Source: Trichococcus alkaliphilus (lineage in GTDB: Bacteria > Bacillota > Bacilli > Lactobacillales > Aerococcaceae). Taken from it: a stretch of 64,000 bases of DNA. The notes under the pieces were generated by a model that was given only the letters and a program-made list of their open reading frames with translations, was not told where the DNA came from and searched no databases. Made by a program: the position numbers and the translations under genes. Of this stretch, positions 1 to 9,596 are shown one piece after another (within the stretch, counting starts at the first letter, position 1; each line of letters starts with the position of its first letter). The DNA is taken from positions 251,439-315,438 of the forward strand of contig NZ_PXZT01000003.1 in NCBI RefSeq assembly GCF_003008695.1. Direction: 5' to 3'.

Positions 1-1298
1 GCCGCTACTTCAGCAATCAATACTAGGGCTTGGATAGCGTCTTTGTCGCGGACGAACGGTTTTGCCAGATAGCCGTAGCTTTCCTCGAAACCGAACAAGA
101 ATTCCTTGCTGTGGTCTTCTTCGTACTGCTTGATTTTTTCTGCGATGAATTTGAATCCGGTCAGAACATCAACCATATCCGCACCGTATGATTTTGCGAT
201 TGCGGTAGGCAACTCGCTGGATACGATTGATTTCAGGGCTGTACCGTTGGCTGGCAATGTGCCGGCCGCTTTTTTCGCGCGCAGCAAGTAATCCAGCATC
301 AATGAAGCGATTTGGTTACCAGTCAGGACAACGTACTCGCCTTTTGCTTTGCGGACGGCCGCACCCAAGCGGTCAGCATCCGGATCGGTCGCGACCAAAA
401 TATCGGCATCCAGTTCCGTACCCAGTTTGATGGCGTATTCGAATGCGCCTGCTTCTTCCGGATTCGGTGATTTCACGGTGGAGAAGTTCGGATCCGCTAC
501 TGCCTGTTCCGGCACGAGATAGATGCCTTCAAATCCGGCATTCTTCAAAGCGCGTTCACCCATCATCTGACCAGTCCCATGAAGAGGCGTGAAGACCAAT
601 TTCATTTCTTTGCTCATTTCATGGACAAGGGCAGGATCGACGGTCACTGTTTTGACCAGCTCAAGATAAGCTGCGTCGATCTCTTCTCCAAGCATTTTGA
701 TCAAACCGGCTGCTTTCAGCTCTGCTTCATCACCCACTTGGATCATCAGTGGATTTTCGATTGCTCTTACATATTCAGTCAAAGCGTCCGCATCGTCAGG
801 AGTCATCTGGCCGCCGTCGTCTCCATAGACTTTATAACCATTGTAATCAGCCGGGTTATGGCTCGCTGTGATCATGATGCCCGTTAGCGCATTCAAATGT
901 CTTACCGCAAAGGATAATTCAGGTGTAGGACGTAAGCTTTCAAAAACGAAAGCCGGAATGCCGTGCGCACCCAATGTCTTCGCTGCCTCCATCGCGAACT
1001 CCGGAGATTGGTGTCTGGAATCGTAAGCAATCGCAACGCCACGTTTTTTCTCTTCTTCACCTTTCGCCTCCATCAAACGAGCCAATCCTTCGGTCGCTTG
1101 GCGTACTGTGTAGATGTTCATTCGATTGATGCCGACTCCCAGGATGCCGCGCATACCGGCAGTCCCGAATTCCAGCGGAGCAAAAAAAGCATCTTTCAGT
1201 GCTTCTTCATTTCCCTCCAAAGATTGCAATTCTTCTTTTAATGTAGGTTCTAATAAGGCAAAATTATTCCATTGTGCGATGGTTTCTTGATAAGACAT
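1..1298 (-). CDS. pgcA: Alpha-phosphoglucomutase (PgcA-type phosphohexomutase), 3' end cut by window edge
   Basis: Interconverts glucose-1-phosphate and glucose-6-phosphate in the cytoplasm, feeding UDP-glucose synthesis (galU lies two genes upstream on the same strand). About 432 residues are present; family members are near 570, so roughly the last quarter is outside the window. The translation shows the start MSYQETIAQWNNF, the FGTAGMRG substrate motif near residue 44, the phosphoserine loop TASHNPADYNGYK, and the metal-binding loop DPDADRLG. Start 1298 is chosen because a GGAAGG ribosome site lies 9 nt upstream; ATG codons at 1304 and 1307 are too close to it. It has its own promoter and is separated from trxB by a terminator. 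Confidence 0.93.
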   Translation of the reverse strand, partial: MSYQETIAQWNNFALLEPTLKEELQSLEGNEEALKDAFFAPLEFGTAGMRGILGVGINRMNIYTVRQATEGLARLMEAKGEEEKKRGVAIAYDSRHQSPEFAMEAAKTLGAHGIPAFVFESLRPTPELSFAVRHLNALTGIMITASHNPADYNGYKVYGDDGGQMTPDDADALTEYVRAIENPLMIQVGDEAELKAAGLIKMLGEEIDAAYLELVKTVTVDPALVHEMSKEMKLVFTPLHGTGQMMGERALKNAGFEGIYLVPEQAVADPNFSTVKSPNPEEAGAFEYAIKLGTELDADILVATDPDADRLGAAVRKAKGEYVVLTGNQIASLMLDYLLRAKKAAGTLPANGTALKSIVSSELPTAIAKSYGADMVDVLTGFKFIAEKIKQYEEDHSKEFLFGFEESYGYLAKPFVRDKDAIQALVLIAEVA

Positions 1299-1330
1299 TT
1301 TCATCATCCTTCCCATATTAGTTTAACCAT

Positions 1331-1336
1331 ATTATA
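1331..1336 (-). promoter_or_regulatory. Extended -10 promoter for pgcA
   Basis: On the minus strand TGT-TATAAT, a consensus extended -10, lies about 33 nt before the pgcA start and downstream of the trxB terminator. No good -35 hexamer is visible. Confidence 0.55.
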
Positions 1337-1375
1337 ACATTATTTACATGCATTATGAGCGAAAAGATGGAATCT

Positions 1376-1416
1376 ACAAAAAAAGTTCACGCTCTGAAAT
1401 CAGAACATGAACTTTA
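1376..1416 (-). terminator. Terminator after trxB
   Basis: Inverted repeat with 16-nt arms (AAAGTTCA...TGAACTTT, two mismatches), followed on the minus strand by a run of seven T. Confidence 0.85.
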
Positions 1417-1466
1417 GTGATATTTATCGATTTGAAAACAACTTGACTGTTTTGATGAATATTTTC

Positions 1467-2438
1467 TCAGTCCGCTGTCTCGGCAGCCGCTTCGGCAGCT
1501 GCCATACGGTCATGCAGATCTTCGATGTAAGAAAAAGCGCGGTTTCCGGCTTCCCCGCCATCTCCGACAGCAGTCGTGATTTGGCGCAGAAGTTTCTGGC
1601 GCACATCCCCGATGGCAAAGATGCCCGGTATGGCGGTCTCCATATGCTGATTCGTGATGATCCAGCCTTCTTCATCCGTGATCCCCAGATCAAGGAAGGC
1701 ATCCGATTGCGGCAAAATGCCGACATAAATAAAGACGCCGTCCACGGCTTTTTCAGTGATTTCGTTGGTATTTTTGTTCCGGATTACTACGCCCGTGACT
1801 TTTTGTCCATCGCCCTTGATTTCTTCCACAAAGGAATCCCACGTAAAGGAAACTTTCTCATTCTTAAAGGCACGGTCCTGGATGATTTTTTGGGCGCGCA
1901 AGGCATCACGTCGGTGCACGATGTTGACGTCCGCAAATTGCGTCAAGTAAGTCCCTTCCTCCACGGCAGAATCTCCGCCGCCGACCACTGCCAATTTTTT
2001 GCCTTTAAAGAAGGCACCATCACAGACGGCACAATAGGAAACGCCGCGGCCATTGTACTGGTCTTCTCCGGGAACCCCCAATTTGCGGTGGTGGGAACCG
2101 GTAGCGATGATGACGGCACGCGTTTTATAGGACTTTTTGCCTGCTTCGACGATGCGGTAATCGCCATCGACGACAATGCGTTTCACATCTCCGTAGGCGT
2201 GCTGGGCTCCGAATTGCATGGAGCTTTCGTACATCCTTTCAGCCAACTCCGGACCCAATATCGATTTGAAGCCAGGATAATTTTCAATTTCGGCCGTATT
2301 GATCATTTCACCGCCGGGAATGCCGCGTTCCAGCATCAAGGTGCTCAAATTCGAACGGGATGCATAAAGCGCCGCAGTCATTCCGCCTGGCCCGGCTCCG
2401 ATGACGATGACGTCATAAATTTTTTCAGTTTGTTCCAT
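1467..2438 (-). CDS. trxB: Thioredoxin-disulfide reductase
   Basis: NADPH-dependent flavoenzyme that reduces thioredoxin in the cytoplasm. 323 residues, the usual length. The N-terminal FAD-binding GAGPGG motif is at residues 15-20, the redox-active CAVC at residues 136-139, the NADPH-binding VGGGDSAVEE just after it, and the C-terminal FAD motif GIFAIGDVR near residue 285. An open frame continues upstream to 2627, but the start at 2438 has an AGAAGGAG ribosome site and matches the family N-terminus, so the extra 63 residues are rejected. The C-terminus carries a short alanine/glutamate-rich tail. A terminator separates it from pgcA downstream. Confidence 0.97.
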   Translation of the reverse strand: MEQTEKIYDVIVIGAGPGGMTAALYASRSNLSTLMLERGIPGGEMINTAEIENYPGFKSILGPELAERMYESSMQFGAQHAYGDVKRIVVDGDYRIVEAGKKSYKTRAVIIATGSHHRKLGVPGEDQYNGRGVSYCAVCDGAFFKGKKLAVVGGGDSAVEEGTYLTQFADVNIVHRRDALRAQKIIQDRAFKNEKVSFTWDSFVEEIKGDGQKVTGVVIRNKNTNEITEKAVDGVFIYVGILPQSDAFLDLGITDEEGWIITNQHMETAIPGIFAIGDVRQKLLRQITTAVGDGGEAGNRAFSYIEDLHDRMAAAEAAAETAD

Positions 2439-2559
2439 GTTTAGTGTATCTCCTTCTGGTGTTAAGTCTGTTCCGGGCTGGTGCCGAAATCTGGTTCCTA
2501 TACAGTTTACTCTGACTTTATTTTTTGTGCCACAATTCTGCTCAGGGTCCTCAATTAAT

Positions 2560-2613
2560 GGAGAAGAAGCCGAGCCATGAATCGCAGAACGATTGATGGC
2601 CCGGCCTCTTTTG
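2560..2613 (-). terminator. Probable terminator after galU (possibly bidirectional)
   Basis: Long imperfect hairpin (GAGGCCGGGCCAT pairing with ATGGCTCGGCTTC). The T-rich stretch is modest on the minus strand and better on the plus strand, so efficiency in the galU direction is uncertain. Confidence 0.55.
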
Positions 2614-2653
2614 TTTTTATTCAACAATCAATTGGTTTGGATTGCCTGACTGG

Positions 2654-3547
2654 CTATTTGCCTTCGTCCTCGGCAGTCAACTTTTCGCCCAGCTCCACCA
2701 GATAATTTTTCAATTTATCCTTTATTTCCGGATGGGTCAGGCCGTAAGAAATGCTTGTCGTCAGGAAGCCGAATTTGTCTCCGACATCAAAGCGTTTGCC
2801 GTCGAAGCGTTTTGCGAAGACGCGCTGCGTTTGGTTCAAAGTATCGATAGCGTCGGTCAATTGGATTTCTCCGCCGGCACCCGGATTTTGATTTTCCAGA
2901 ATTTCGAAAATTTCCGGAGTCAGCAAGTAGCGGCCGATGATAGCCAAATTGCTCGGCGCGTCTTCCGGATTCGGTTTTTCGACGAATCGGCGGACGTTGA
3001 ACAGGCCTGGTTCCAGTTCCTGATCCGGATCGATGATGCCGTATTTGGATGTTTCTTCATGCGGCACTTCCATCACGGCGATGTTCGAAGCATGCGTGCG
3101 CTCGTATGCATCCATCAACTGTTTGGTCAACGGCACTTCGTCTTCCATCAGATCATCCCCAAGCATGACAACGAAAGGCTCATCCCCGACAAAGGCTTTT
3201 GCTTGCAGAACCGCATGGCCCAATCCCAATGGATAAGATTGGCGGACGAAATGGATGCGTAAACCGGTCGTTTCCTGCACCAATTCAAGCAGTTCATTTT
3301 TGCCTTTTTCGCGCAGATTCGCTTCCAACTCAATGTTTGAATCAAAATGGTCTTCGATTGGACGTTTGCTTTTTCCGGTTACGATCAGTATATCTTCGAT
3401 CCCTGATGCGATCGCTTCTTCGACGATGAATTGAATGGTCGGCTTATCGACAATCGGCAGCATTTCTTTTGCCATCGCTTTCGTTGCCGGTAAAAAACGT
3501 GTTCCGAATCCCGCAGCAGGAATCACTGCTTTTCTGACTTTCTTCAT
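2654..3547 (-). CDS. galU: UTP-glucose-1-phosphate uridylyltransferase
   Basis: Makes UDP-glucose from UTP and glucose-1-phosphate, the glucosyl donor for glycolipid anchors, teichoic acid and polysaccharide synthesis. 297 residues, full length. The nucleotidyltransferase signature [20 protein letters not shown] is near residues 13-32, and the catalytic-site stretch LGDDL near residue 109. It overlaps the end of gpsA by 4 bp (ATGA), and AAGGGGAG precedes the start. Its place at the end of hprK-lgt-ppaX-gpsA-galU ties it to glycerolipid and envelope synthesis. The product of pgcA, further along this strand, is its substrate. Confidence 0.96.
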   Translation of the reverse strand: MKKVRKAVIPAAGFGTRFLPATKAMAKEMLPIVDKPTIQFIVEEAIASGIEDILIVTGKSKRPIEDHFDSNIELEANLREKGKNELLELVQETTGLRIHFVRQSYPLGLGHAVLQAKAFVGDEPFVVMLGDDLMEDEVPLTKQLMDAYERTHASNIAVMEVPHEETSKYGIIDPDQELEPGLFNVRRFVEKPNPEDAPSNLAIIGRYLLTPEIFEILENQNPGAGGEIQLTDAIDTLNQTQRVFAKRFDGKRFDVGDKFGFLTTSISYGLTHPEIKDKLKNYLVELGEKLTAEDEGK

Positions 3548-4590
3548 ATTGACTGGCTCCCCTTTTCCACATTTTGAGAAGATTGCTCCGCTTTGCCTTC
3601 GCGCAGCATCAATTCCTCGATTGCTTTTTTGACGTCAACTTTCTCGTACAACACTTTGTAGATGGCTTCCGTGATCGGCATTTCGATGCCTTTTTCCTGT
3701 GCCAATTCATAAGCGGCTTTTGTTGTCGCCACGCCTTCAACGACCATCCCCATATTGTTCAGCACTTCATCCAGGTCATGGCCTTTTCCGATCAGATCCC
3801 CTGCGCGCCAGTTCCGCGAATGGCGGCTTGTTCCGGTAACGATCAGATCGCCAACCCCGCTCAGACCGAAGAAGGTCATTGGATCGGCTCCAAAGGCTGT
3901 GCCGAGGCGGCTGATTTCAGCCAACCCGCGCGTCATCAAAGCCGCTTTGGCATTATCGCCGTAGCCCAATCCATGGAGCGCTCCGGCACCGACTGCGATG
4001 ATGTTCTTCAAAGCAGCACCCAACTCAACCCCGATGACATCCGTGTTCCGGTAGACCCGGAAGTAGGGATTCATGAACAGTTTTTGCACATAACCTGCAT
4101 CCTCTTCATTCTCGGATGCGGCAGTGATCGTTGTGATGTCCTTTTTGGCGACTTCTTCCGCATGGCTCGGTCCGGAAAGGACGACTAAGCTATCGTATTT
4201 TTCAGCCGGAATCTCTTCTTGGATGATGACGGAAATCCGTTTATGGGTATCCTGCTCCAACCCTTTGCTGGCGTGGATCAGATGCGGCTTTGTTTGTCCG
4301 TCCAACAGCGCTGCGACTTCTTTCGCGACCACGCGGATCGCTTTGGTCGGCAGAACGAACAAGAGCGCGTCTGCTTCTTTGATTGCGGCTTTCAGATCCG
4401 TGTACGCCACAATCGCTTCACTCAACTTGGCACCCGGCAAGTAATGCTCATTCGTATGCTGTTCGTTGATTTCTTTGATTTGTTTCGGGTCATTCCCCCA
4501 AAGGCGGACATCATGTCCATTCTCATTCAATACCATGGATAAGGCTGTACCCCAAGATCCTGCCCCTAATACGGCGACTGTTTGTTTCAT
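3544..4590 (-). CDS. gpsA: NAD(P)H-dependent glycerol-3-phosphate dehydrogenase
   Basis: Reduces dihydroxyacetone phosphate to sn-glycerol-3-phosphate, the backbone of phospholipids and glycerol teichoic acids. 348 residues; the Rossmann motif [10 protein letters not shown] is at residues 9-18, the catalytic lysine region [23 protein letters not shown] around 190-210, and the substrate-binding segment [13 protein letters not shown] near 258. GGAGGGG precedes the start by 11 nt. It sits between ppaX (20 bp gap) and galU (4 bp overlap), so translational coupling is likely. Confidence 0.96.
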   Translation of the reverse strand: MKQTVAVLGAGSWGTALSMVLNENGHDVRLWGNDPKQIKEINEQHTNEHYLPGAKLSEAIVAYTDLKAAIKEADALLFVLPTKAIRVVAKEVAALLDGQTKPHLIHASKGLEQDTHKRISVIIQEEIPAEKYDSLVVLSGPSHAEEVAKKDITTITAASENEEDAGYVQKLFMNPYFRVYRNTDVIGVELGAALKNIIAVGAGALHGLGYGDNAKAALMTRGLAEISRLGTAFGADPMTFFGLSGVGDLIVTGTSRHSRNWRAGDLIGKGHDLDEVLNNMGMVVEGVATTKAAYELAQEKGIEMPITEAIYKVLYEKVDVKKAIEELMLREGKAEQSSQNVEKGSQSI

Positions 4591-4609
4591 TTTGCTCGCT
4601 TCCCCTCCA

Positions 4610-5260
4610 TTAAACTCTCACGCCGGAAAGAATGTACTCTTCCAACTCCTGTGGATCTTTGACTATTTTTGTTGGCCGATATGGTTGGATGAATGCAGTC
4701 GTTTTTTCGGACCAGCCCACAAAAATGCTTGTGACGCCCGCATTATTGCCTGCGACTATATCGTGGTGATTGTCCCCGACCATTACGCTGGTTTCCCTTT
4801 CAGCGTCCAGACGATCCAGAGCCAGAAAGAGTGACTCCGGATCAGGTTTCGGTTGCGAAAAATCGCCTGAGCCGAGGATCGTATCAAAATAATCCGTGAT
4901 GCCGAGGATAGCGATACCTCGTTTCAGCACATCGCTGCGCTTCGTTGAAACGACGCCCAAGCGGAGGCCTTTCTGTTTAAGAGTTTCAAGCACTTCTTTG
5001 ATGCCCGGAAACATGACGATCATTTCATCATGTTTTTCCAGCATGACCTCCCTGTAGCGGGCGACCAGCTCCTCCTGTCGGCTAGGATCAAGATTCCCGT
5101 ATATTTCCTCTAGACTGGGACCGTTGAATTGGGCCATTTCCTCTTTTTTGAACCGGCCTGGAAAATTTTCCTCCATGACGACAAAGTGGCTTTCGCTGAT
5201 GAGCCGGTTCGTATCGGCAATAGTGCCGTCAAAATCAAATAAAACCGTTTTGAAATTCAT
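4610..5260 (-). CDS. ppaX: HAD-family phosphatase, PpaX-type pyrophosphatase/phosphoglycolate phosphatase
   Basis: 216-residue HAD subfamily IA hydrolase. Motif [11 protein letters not shown] with the nucleophile and acid aspartates is at residues 8-17, motif II VVSTKR near 110, and motif [16 protein letters not shown]...[16 protein letters not shown] in the C-terminal half. In B. subtilis ppaX follows hprK-lgt and hydrolyses the pyrophosphate released by HPr-Ser-P dephosphorylation; the same neighbourhood here supports that role, although phosphoglycolate phosphatase cannot be excluded. Start 5260 fits the family; an open frame reaching 5467 inside lgt is rejected. Its ribosome site (AAAGGAAG) overlaps the last codons of lgt. 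Confidence 0.85.
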   Translation of the reverse strand: MNFKTVLFDFDGTIADTNRLISESHFVVMEENFPGRFKKEEMAQFNGPSLEEIYGNLDPSRQEELVARYREVMLEKHDEMIVMFPGIKEVLETLKQKGLRLGVVSTKRSDVLKRGIAILGITDYFDTILGSGDFSQPKPDPESLFLALDRLDAERETSVMVGDNHHDIVAGNNAGVTSIFVGWSEKTTAFIQPYRPTKIVKDPQELEEYILSGVRV

Positions 5261-5267
5261 TCTGATA

Positions 5268-6104
5268 TTATGCTTCCTTTCTGGTGATGTTCGTGTAAAA
5301 GGGATCAGGCGGATAATTGTTTCTGCGTCTGTAAGCCCAGACTCCCATCGCTCCGAGGAACAGCAAGATGGACAGCGCCTGCGAAACCCGGATAGGCCCG
5401 AAAAGATACAGACTGTCCATGCGCATGCCTTCGATGAAGAACCGGCCGAACGAGTACCACATGACATAAGTGAACATCACTTCACCGACACGCAACAGCT
5501 GCTCTTTTCTGCGCAGGATCAGGATCAGCACAAAACCGGCCAATGACCAGAGCGATTCGTACAAGAAGGTCGGGTGGTAATAAATCCCATTGATATTCAT
5601 CTGTTCAATGATGAATTCGGGCAGGAATAAATTCTCCAAAAAGGTGCGGCTGACTTCCTCACCATGCGCTTCCTGGTTCATGAAGTTCCCCCATCTGCCG
5701 ATGGATTGCGCAATCAGGACTGCGGGTGCCAAAATATCCATCGTCAATGCAAAAGAAATCCCTTTTCGTTTGGTGTACCAGTAAATCGTCAAAATACCGG
5801 CTATCAACGCCCCGTAAATGGCGATGCCACCATTCCAGATCTGAATGATTTCGCCTGGGTTCTGCAAATAATAATCCAATTCAAACAACACATAGTAAAT
5901 GCGGGCGCCGATGATCCCGATCGGTATCGTCCAGAACATCATGTCGACAATGAAATCCGGGTCCAACCCTTTTTTCTCGGCCTCTTTCGTCGCCAATGCC
6001 ATGGCAATGAGGATGCCTGCCGCGATGATGACGCCGTACCAACGGATTTCCAACCCACCAAATGACAATGCGACGGGGTTCAATGCGGCTATTAAATTAT
6101 TCAT
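5268..6104 (-). CDS. lgt: Prolipoprotein diacylglyceryl transferase
   Basis: Integral membrane enzyme that attaches diacylglycerol from phosphatidylglycerol to the lipobox cysteine of prolipoproteins, here including the two PstS proteins. 278 residues with about seven hydrophobic segments. The Lgt signature GRWGNFMNQEAHG is near residue 136, and the conserved arginine/glycine region SFGRFFIEGMRMDS near 215. AAAGGAG precedes the start. It lies 21 bp after hprK, as in many Firmicutes. Confidence 0.97.
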   Translation of the reverse strand: MNNLIAALNPVALSFGGLEIRWYGVIIAAGILIAMALATKEAEKKGLDPDFIVDMMFWTIPIGIIGARIYYVLFELDYYLQNPGEIIQIWNGGIAIYGALIAGILTIYWYTKRKGISFALTMDILAPAVLIAQSIGRWGNFMNQEAHGEEVSRTFLENLFLPEFIIEQMNINGIYYHPTFLYESLWSLAGFVLILILRRKEQLLRVGEVMFTYVMWYSFGRFFIEGMRMDSLYLFGPIRVSQALSILLFLGAMGVWAYRRRNNYPPDPFYTNITRKEA

Positions 6105-6125
6105 CTCATTCTCCTTTATGCAAGC

Positions 6126-7064
6126 CTATTCACCTTTTTGAGCATTTTCTTTTATCAATGCTTCCAAATTTCTTTCGAAAGTCTCAGCGGCATTGTAGCC
6201 CATGGTTTTCGCACGGAAATTCATGGCCGCCACTTCGATGATGATGGCAAGATTTCGCCCTGTCTTAACCGGAATCGTGATTTTAGGGATACCGACATCC
6301 AGAATGTTCACAATCTCCTCCGTGCTGCCCAGACGTTCAAATTTTTTGTCTTTGCTCCAGAGCTCCAGGTTGACGATCAGATTGACTTCATTGGTCTGTT
6401 TGACTGCCCCGGCCCCGAACAGCGTCATCACATCGATGATGCCGATTCCGCGGATTTCGATCAGATGGCGAAGGATGCCCGGTGCCTCACCGATCAGCGT
6501 ATTTTCATCATGTTGATACAGATCAACGCGATCGTCAGCAACCAGACGGTGTCCTTTTTGGATCAATTCCAAAGCTGTTTCCGACTTTCCGACGCCGCTG
6601 TCCCCTGTAATCATGACGCCCATTCCAAAAACATCCACGAAAACCCCGTGCATCGAAACCCGTTCCGCCAACTTGCCTTCAAGGAAATTGGTGATGTTAC
6701 TGGATACTCTTGTTGTTCTGGATTGTGCCGAAAGAATCGGTATGCCGGCTTCCTGCGCGGCTTTCGTCAATTCTGCAGGTGCCTGCAGCTTGCGTCCGAT
6801 GACGAAGCAAGGCGTCTCTTTGCTGCAAAGTCGCCTCATGACGATCAGGCGCTCTTCGGCGGTCATCCTCTCGATGAATGTCAATTCCGTTTTCCCCAAC
6901 AACTGGATACGGGCCGACGGGTAGAAATTAAAGAAACCTGTCAACTCAACGCCGGGTCTGGAGATTTCGCTGGTCGTGATCTTGTTTCCCAAAAATTCTT
7001 CTCCGCTCAGTACAATATAACCTGAAGAATCCACTAATTCCTTTACAGTGACTGTATTCGCCAT
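6126..7064 (-). CDS. hprK: HPr kinase/phosphorylase
   Basis: Bifunctional sensor enzyme that phosphorylates HPr at Ser46 or removes the phosphate by phosphorolysis, controlling CcpA-dependent carbon catabolite repression and PTS uptake. 312 residues. The Walker A loop GDSGVGKS is at 154-161, the catalytic histidine at 139, the Asp pair ADD at 177-179, and the HPrK signature LIEIRGIGIIDV around 205-216. Start 7064 has GAGGG 6 nt upstream; an in-frame ATG at 7085 would add seven atypical residues. It is the first gene of hprK-lgt-ppaX-gpsA-galU. Confidence 0.95.
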   Translation of the reverse strand: MANTVTVKELVDSSGYIVLSGEEFLGNKITTSEISRPGVELTGFFNFYPSARIQLLGKTELTFIERMTAEERLIVMRRLCSKETPCFVIGRKLQAPAELTKAAQEAGIPILSAQSRTTRVSSNITNFLEGKLAERVSMHGVFVDVFGMGVMITGDSGVGKSETALELIQKGHRLVADDRVDLYQHDENTLIGEAPGILRHLIEIRGIGIIDVMTLFGAGAVKQTNEVNLIVNLELWSKDKKFERLGSTEEIVNILDVGIPKITIPVKTGRNLAIIIEVAAMNFRAKTMGYNAAETFERNLEALIKENAQKGE

Positions 7065-7180
7065 TCTTATCCCTCGCTCTATCATTTAATTTCCTGACCC
7101 AAATCGGGCAGGATTTTTTTACATTCTCATCTTGCCGCAAACAATGATTGAATCGCTTGTGGTTTATTGTATTCCTATCC

Positions 7181-7186
7181 ATCATA
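7181..7186 (-). promoter_or_regulatory. Possible extended -10 promoter for the hprK operon
   Basis: Minus-strand TGT-TATGAT, about 115 nt before the hprK start and just beyond the liaZ terminator. The -35 is poor. A second candidate TACAAT lies slightly downstream. Confidence 0.4.
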
Positions 7187-7212
7187 ACATTTTATGGGTG
7201 CATACGAAAGTA

Positions 7213-7249
7213 CAAAAAGGCAGCTGAAACAATCGTTTCAACTGCCTTA
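7213..7249 (-). terminator. Terminator after liaZ
   Basis: Stem GGCAGTTGAAAC / GTTTCAGCTGCC (one G-T pair), AATC/GATT loop, followed by five T on the minus strand. Confidence 0.88.
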
Positions 7250-7293
7250 CTTTATGTAATTTGGAGCTAAGTGCCGTAACCGAACCCTCTTGG

Positions 7294-7638
7294 TTAACGC
7301 GCGTCGTCCCTGCTCAGGAACATATGCACGACCGACATGATCAGAGCCACCAGGAATGCTGTGCCGTAGCTTGTGAAGTGGAATCCAGGACCGACCAACC
7401 AAGACGTCAGATACAGCATAAATCCATTGATGACGAAGCTGAACAAGCCGAACGTCAGGATTGTGATCGGGAACGAGAGGATCGAAAGCACCGGTTTAAT
7501 CAGAAAGTTTACAATCCCTAAGATGATGCTGGCCCAAAAAGCTGTCCAAAGGCTATGCACATAGAATGAAGGTGCCATGAAATAAGCCAAAGCGATGAAC
7601 ACTAGCGAGTTGACCGCCGCTTTTTTCCAAAAACCCAT
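7294..7638 (-). CDS. liaZ: Phage-holin-family (YvlD/LiaZ-like) membrane protein
   Basis: 114-residue protein with four closely spaced hydrophobic segments (roughly residues 7-27, 30-48, 53-78, 85-107), the pattern of the YvlD/DUF360 family. It starts on the stop codon of liaY (ATGA overlap). In enterococci the third gene of liaXYZ encodes a protein of this type in the LiaFSR-controlled response to cell-envelope antibiotics and cationic peptides; in B. subtilis the equivalent is yvlD. The name rests on gene order and family, not on a tested function. Confidence 0.82.
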   Translation of the reverse strand: MGFWKKAAVNSLVFIALAYFMAPSFYVHSLWTAFWASIILGIVNFLIKPVLSILSFPITILTFGLFSFVINGFMLYLTSWLVGPGFHFTSYGTAFLVALIMSVVHMFLSRDDAR

Positions 7639-7955
7639 CAGAAATCACTCCAGTCATCCTCTTCTTGTTTGTCCACTGGTTTTGCTTCTTTTACAGATCT
7701 CGAGGCATCGGAACTGCGGCGGGAAGATGAGGAATCATACGTTCCGCCGAATGATTGTCCGCTGTCGCTTCGGCCCGGTTCAGGCATCAGTACAGCCATC
7801 AGGATGTACAGCAACACGGGCGAACCGACTCCCGCAAATACGGCAATCAGAAATACCACACGCACAATCGTTGAGTCGATGCCGAAGTATTCGGAAATAC
7901 CTCCCAGAACACCGCTGACTTGTCTGTCTGTAGCAGATTTGGTTAATTTTTTCAT
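7638..7955 (-). CDS. liaY: PspC-domain membrane protein (YvlC/LiaY-like)
   Basis: 105 residues. The PspC domain fills the N-terminal half: KLTKSATDRQVSGVLGGISEYFGIDSTIVRVVF followed by a hydrophobic segment at about residues 32-58. The tail is charged and serine-rich. It is the middle gene of liaX-liaY-liaZ and overlaps liaZ by 4 bp; AAGGAGAG precedes the start. PspC proteins act in membrane-stress responses; in enterococci LiaY is reported to work with LiaX in membrane adaptation to daptomycin. Confidence 0.85.
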   Translation of the reverse strand: MKKLTKSATDRQVSGVLGGISEYFGIDSTIVRVVFLIAVFAGVGSPVLLYILMAVLMPEPGRSDSGQSFGGTYDSSSSRRSSDASRSVKEAKPVDKQEEDDWSDF

Positions 7956-7996
7956 TTTCGTTCTCTCCTTATGTGTGCCATTTATTGTAGCTATTT

Positions 7997-9508
7997 TTAG
8001 TTATTTTTTAAGAATATGTTTCCTGTTGTTGTCTTTAATTCTACCATAACAGGCGATTCCTCGTCCATTCGTCTGAATTCCAGGTACTTGTTTGTGTGTT
8101 CATTTTTTTGGCGGATGATTTCGATATTTTCCATCCGGTTCATGATTTTCCCCAAAGAACTGCTGGCTTTCACTTCTGCGCTTTTGGCAGCAGGCAAGGA
8201 CAGCTTGACTGACCCGTTGACGGAGCTGGCTTGGATCTGTTTGGCGTTGGTTCCCGGATAGGAAAGTTTCACATCGCCGTTCACAACGGAAACAGTTGCA
8301 CTGATGACATCACTCTTGATCGTCAGACTGCCGTTGATGGTTTTCGCCAGCACATCCACGATCGTGCTTTCTGAGACATCCAGGTTCCCGTTGACGCCAT
8401 CCGTCTCCAGCATGATGGCCTTGAGACCTGAAATGACCATATTGCCATTCGTGGATTTGATGTAAAAATCTTTTCCTTCAATGTTTTTCAGGGTCGCATT
8501 CCCGTTCAACATCTTGATTGCGACGTAATCGTATTCGCGCTTTGGCAAAGAGACGACGATATCGCATTTCACCCGTTTGTTCGGAACGCGGAAAGTGAAT
8601 TTATCCTCATCCATCACCAGCGTGCTCCGAGCATCGAACGCTTCCTTCGCTATCGCTTCATCGGTTTTCCCGTAGATTTTCACATCCGCGGCAACCGAAA
8701 TGGTTTCGCTATCCCAACTCTGCAACGTCACATTGCCGTTTGCCAGTTGGAAATCAAGAATCGTCGCTGTGTTTTGATCGAATGTGAATTCATGCTGGAA
8801 TTTGCTGGTGATCAATCCAGGGATCTTGATGTTGAAATCAGTATCTTTCCAATCGACATTCTCTACGACCGTTTGCACCGTGTCGGTCAAAAATTTGCTC
8901 AGTTGTGCGCCTGCTTTGGTGAGGCGATCTGTGAAATTGGTGGCTGTATCTTTCCATTCCTCTTTATTGCCCAGTTTCTCGCCAAAGGATTTCACGCTGT
9001 TTTCCACATGCTCCTTCTTGAGGCCGCGCATTTTTTGTTCCATCTCGACTTTTTCGGCTTCCAGTGCGGCAGCTTGCCCGCGCAGGCCTTCCAGTTCTTC
9101 ATCCAAGCGCATCAAGGTGATTTCTTGCTCGCCCGTCAAATCGCCCAGTTCATCGGCTGTCGCCAATTCTTGTCTTTTTTCGGCTTTGTCGTTGATCTGT
9201 TTTTTCAGCGATTGGAGCGCTTCGCCTTTCGCATCTATCTGAGAGGAGAAATAGGAAATCTCGCTGGCCAGTTCATCCAAAATCTTTTCCAGATTTTTGC
9301 GGTCTTCCCGCTCTTGATCGGATGCTTGATCGGTCTGCTCTGTGTATTCTGATGCACTATCGGGTGTATCTGTAAAATCTTGCTGCTGATTCAATTTCAC
9401 GGCATCTTTTCCCTCACGCTTCGCCAAGTTTTCCAAAAGCACCAAGGCTTCTTCGGTAGTGATGATGCCTTCTCTTACCAACGCCAAAATACGGTCTCTT
9501 TCATTCAT
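7997..9508 (-). CDS. liaX: LiaX/YvlB-like DUF4097 protein
   Basis: 503 residues in two parts. Residues 1-40 form a short helical domain (NERDRILALVREGIITTEEALVLLENL) typical of YvlB proteins. Residues ~50-190 are highly charged and predicted coiled coil. The C-terminal half (about 235-503) has repeating valine/glycine/asparagine strands such as VNGNLDVSES and TINGSLTIKS, the DUF4097 beta-solenoid/propeller pattern. No signal peptide or membrane segment is visible. In Enterococcus, LiaX is described as a sensor and regulator of daptomycin and antimicrobial-peptide resistance. The start at 9508 follows a perfect AGGAGG; the in-frame extension to 9535 is rejected. Confidence 0.85.
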   Translation of the reverse strand: MNERDRILALVREGIITTEEALVLLENLAKREGKDAVKLNQQQDFTDTPDSASEYTEQTDQASDQEREDRKNLEKILDELASEISYFSSQIDAKGEALQSLKKQINDKAEKRQELATADELGDLTGEQEITLMRLDEELEGLRGQAAALEAEKVEMEQKMRGLKKEHVENSVKSFGEKLGNKEEWKDTATNFTDRLTKAGAQLSKFLTDTVQTVVENVDWKDTDFNIKIPGLITSKFQHEFTFDQNTATILDFQLANGNVTLQSWDSETISVAADVKIYGKTDEAIAKEAFDARSTLVMDEDKFTFRVPNKRVKCDIVVSLPKREYDYVAIKMLNGNATLKNIEGKDFYIKSTNGNMVISGLKAIMLETDGVNGNLDVSESTIVDVLAKTINGSLTIKSDVISATVSVVNGDVKLSYPGTNAKQIQASSVNGSVKLSLPAAKSAEVKASSSLGKIMNRMENIEIIRQKNEHTNKYLEFRRMDEESPVMVELKTTTGNIFLKNN

Positions 9509-9596
9509 GGTATTTCCTCCTTGATGGTTATCCATTTATCTATTCACTGACATGGGACAGTTTGCCTATTGCTGATTATCTGTTGCTTATGTACTT

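Noticed and set aside
1407-2444. 345-codon plus-strand open frame
   Set aside because: Fully antisense to trxB, with no ribosome site or recognisable domain; a product of codon bias in the real gene.
7097-7120. Plus-strand terminator-like hairpin with seven T before hprK
   Set aside because: No plus-strand gene ends here; the sequence is in the hprK leader, and the stem is short.
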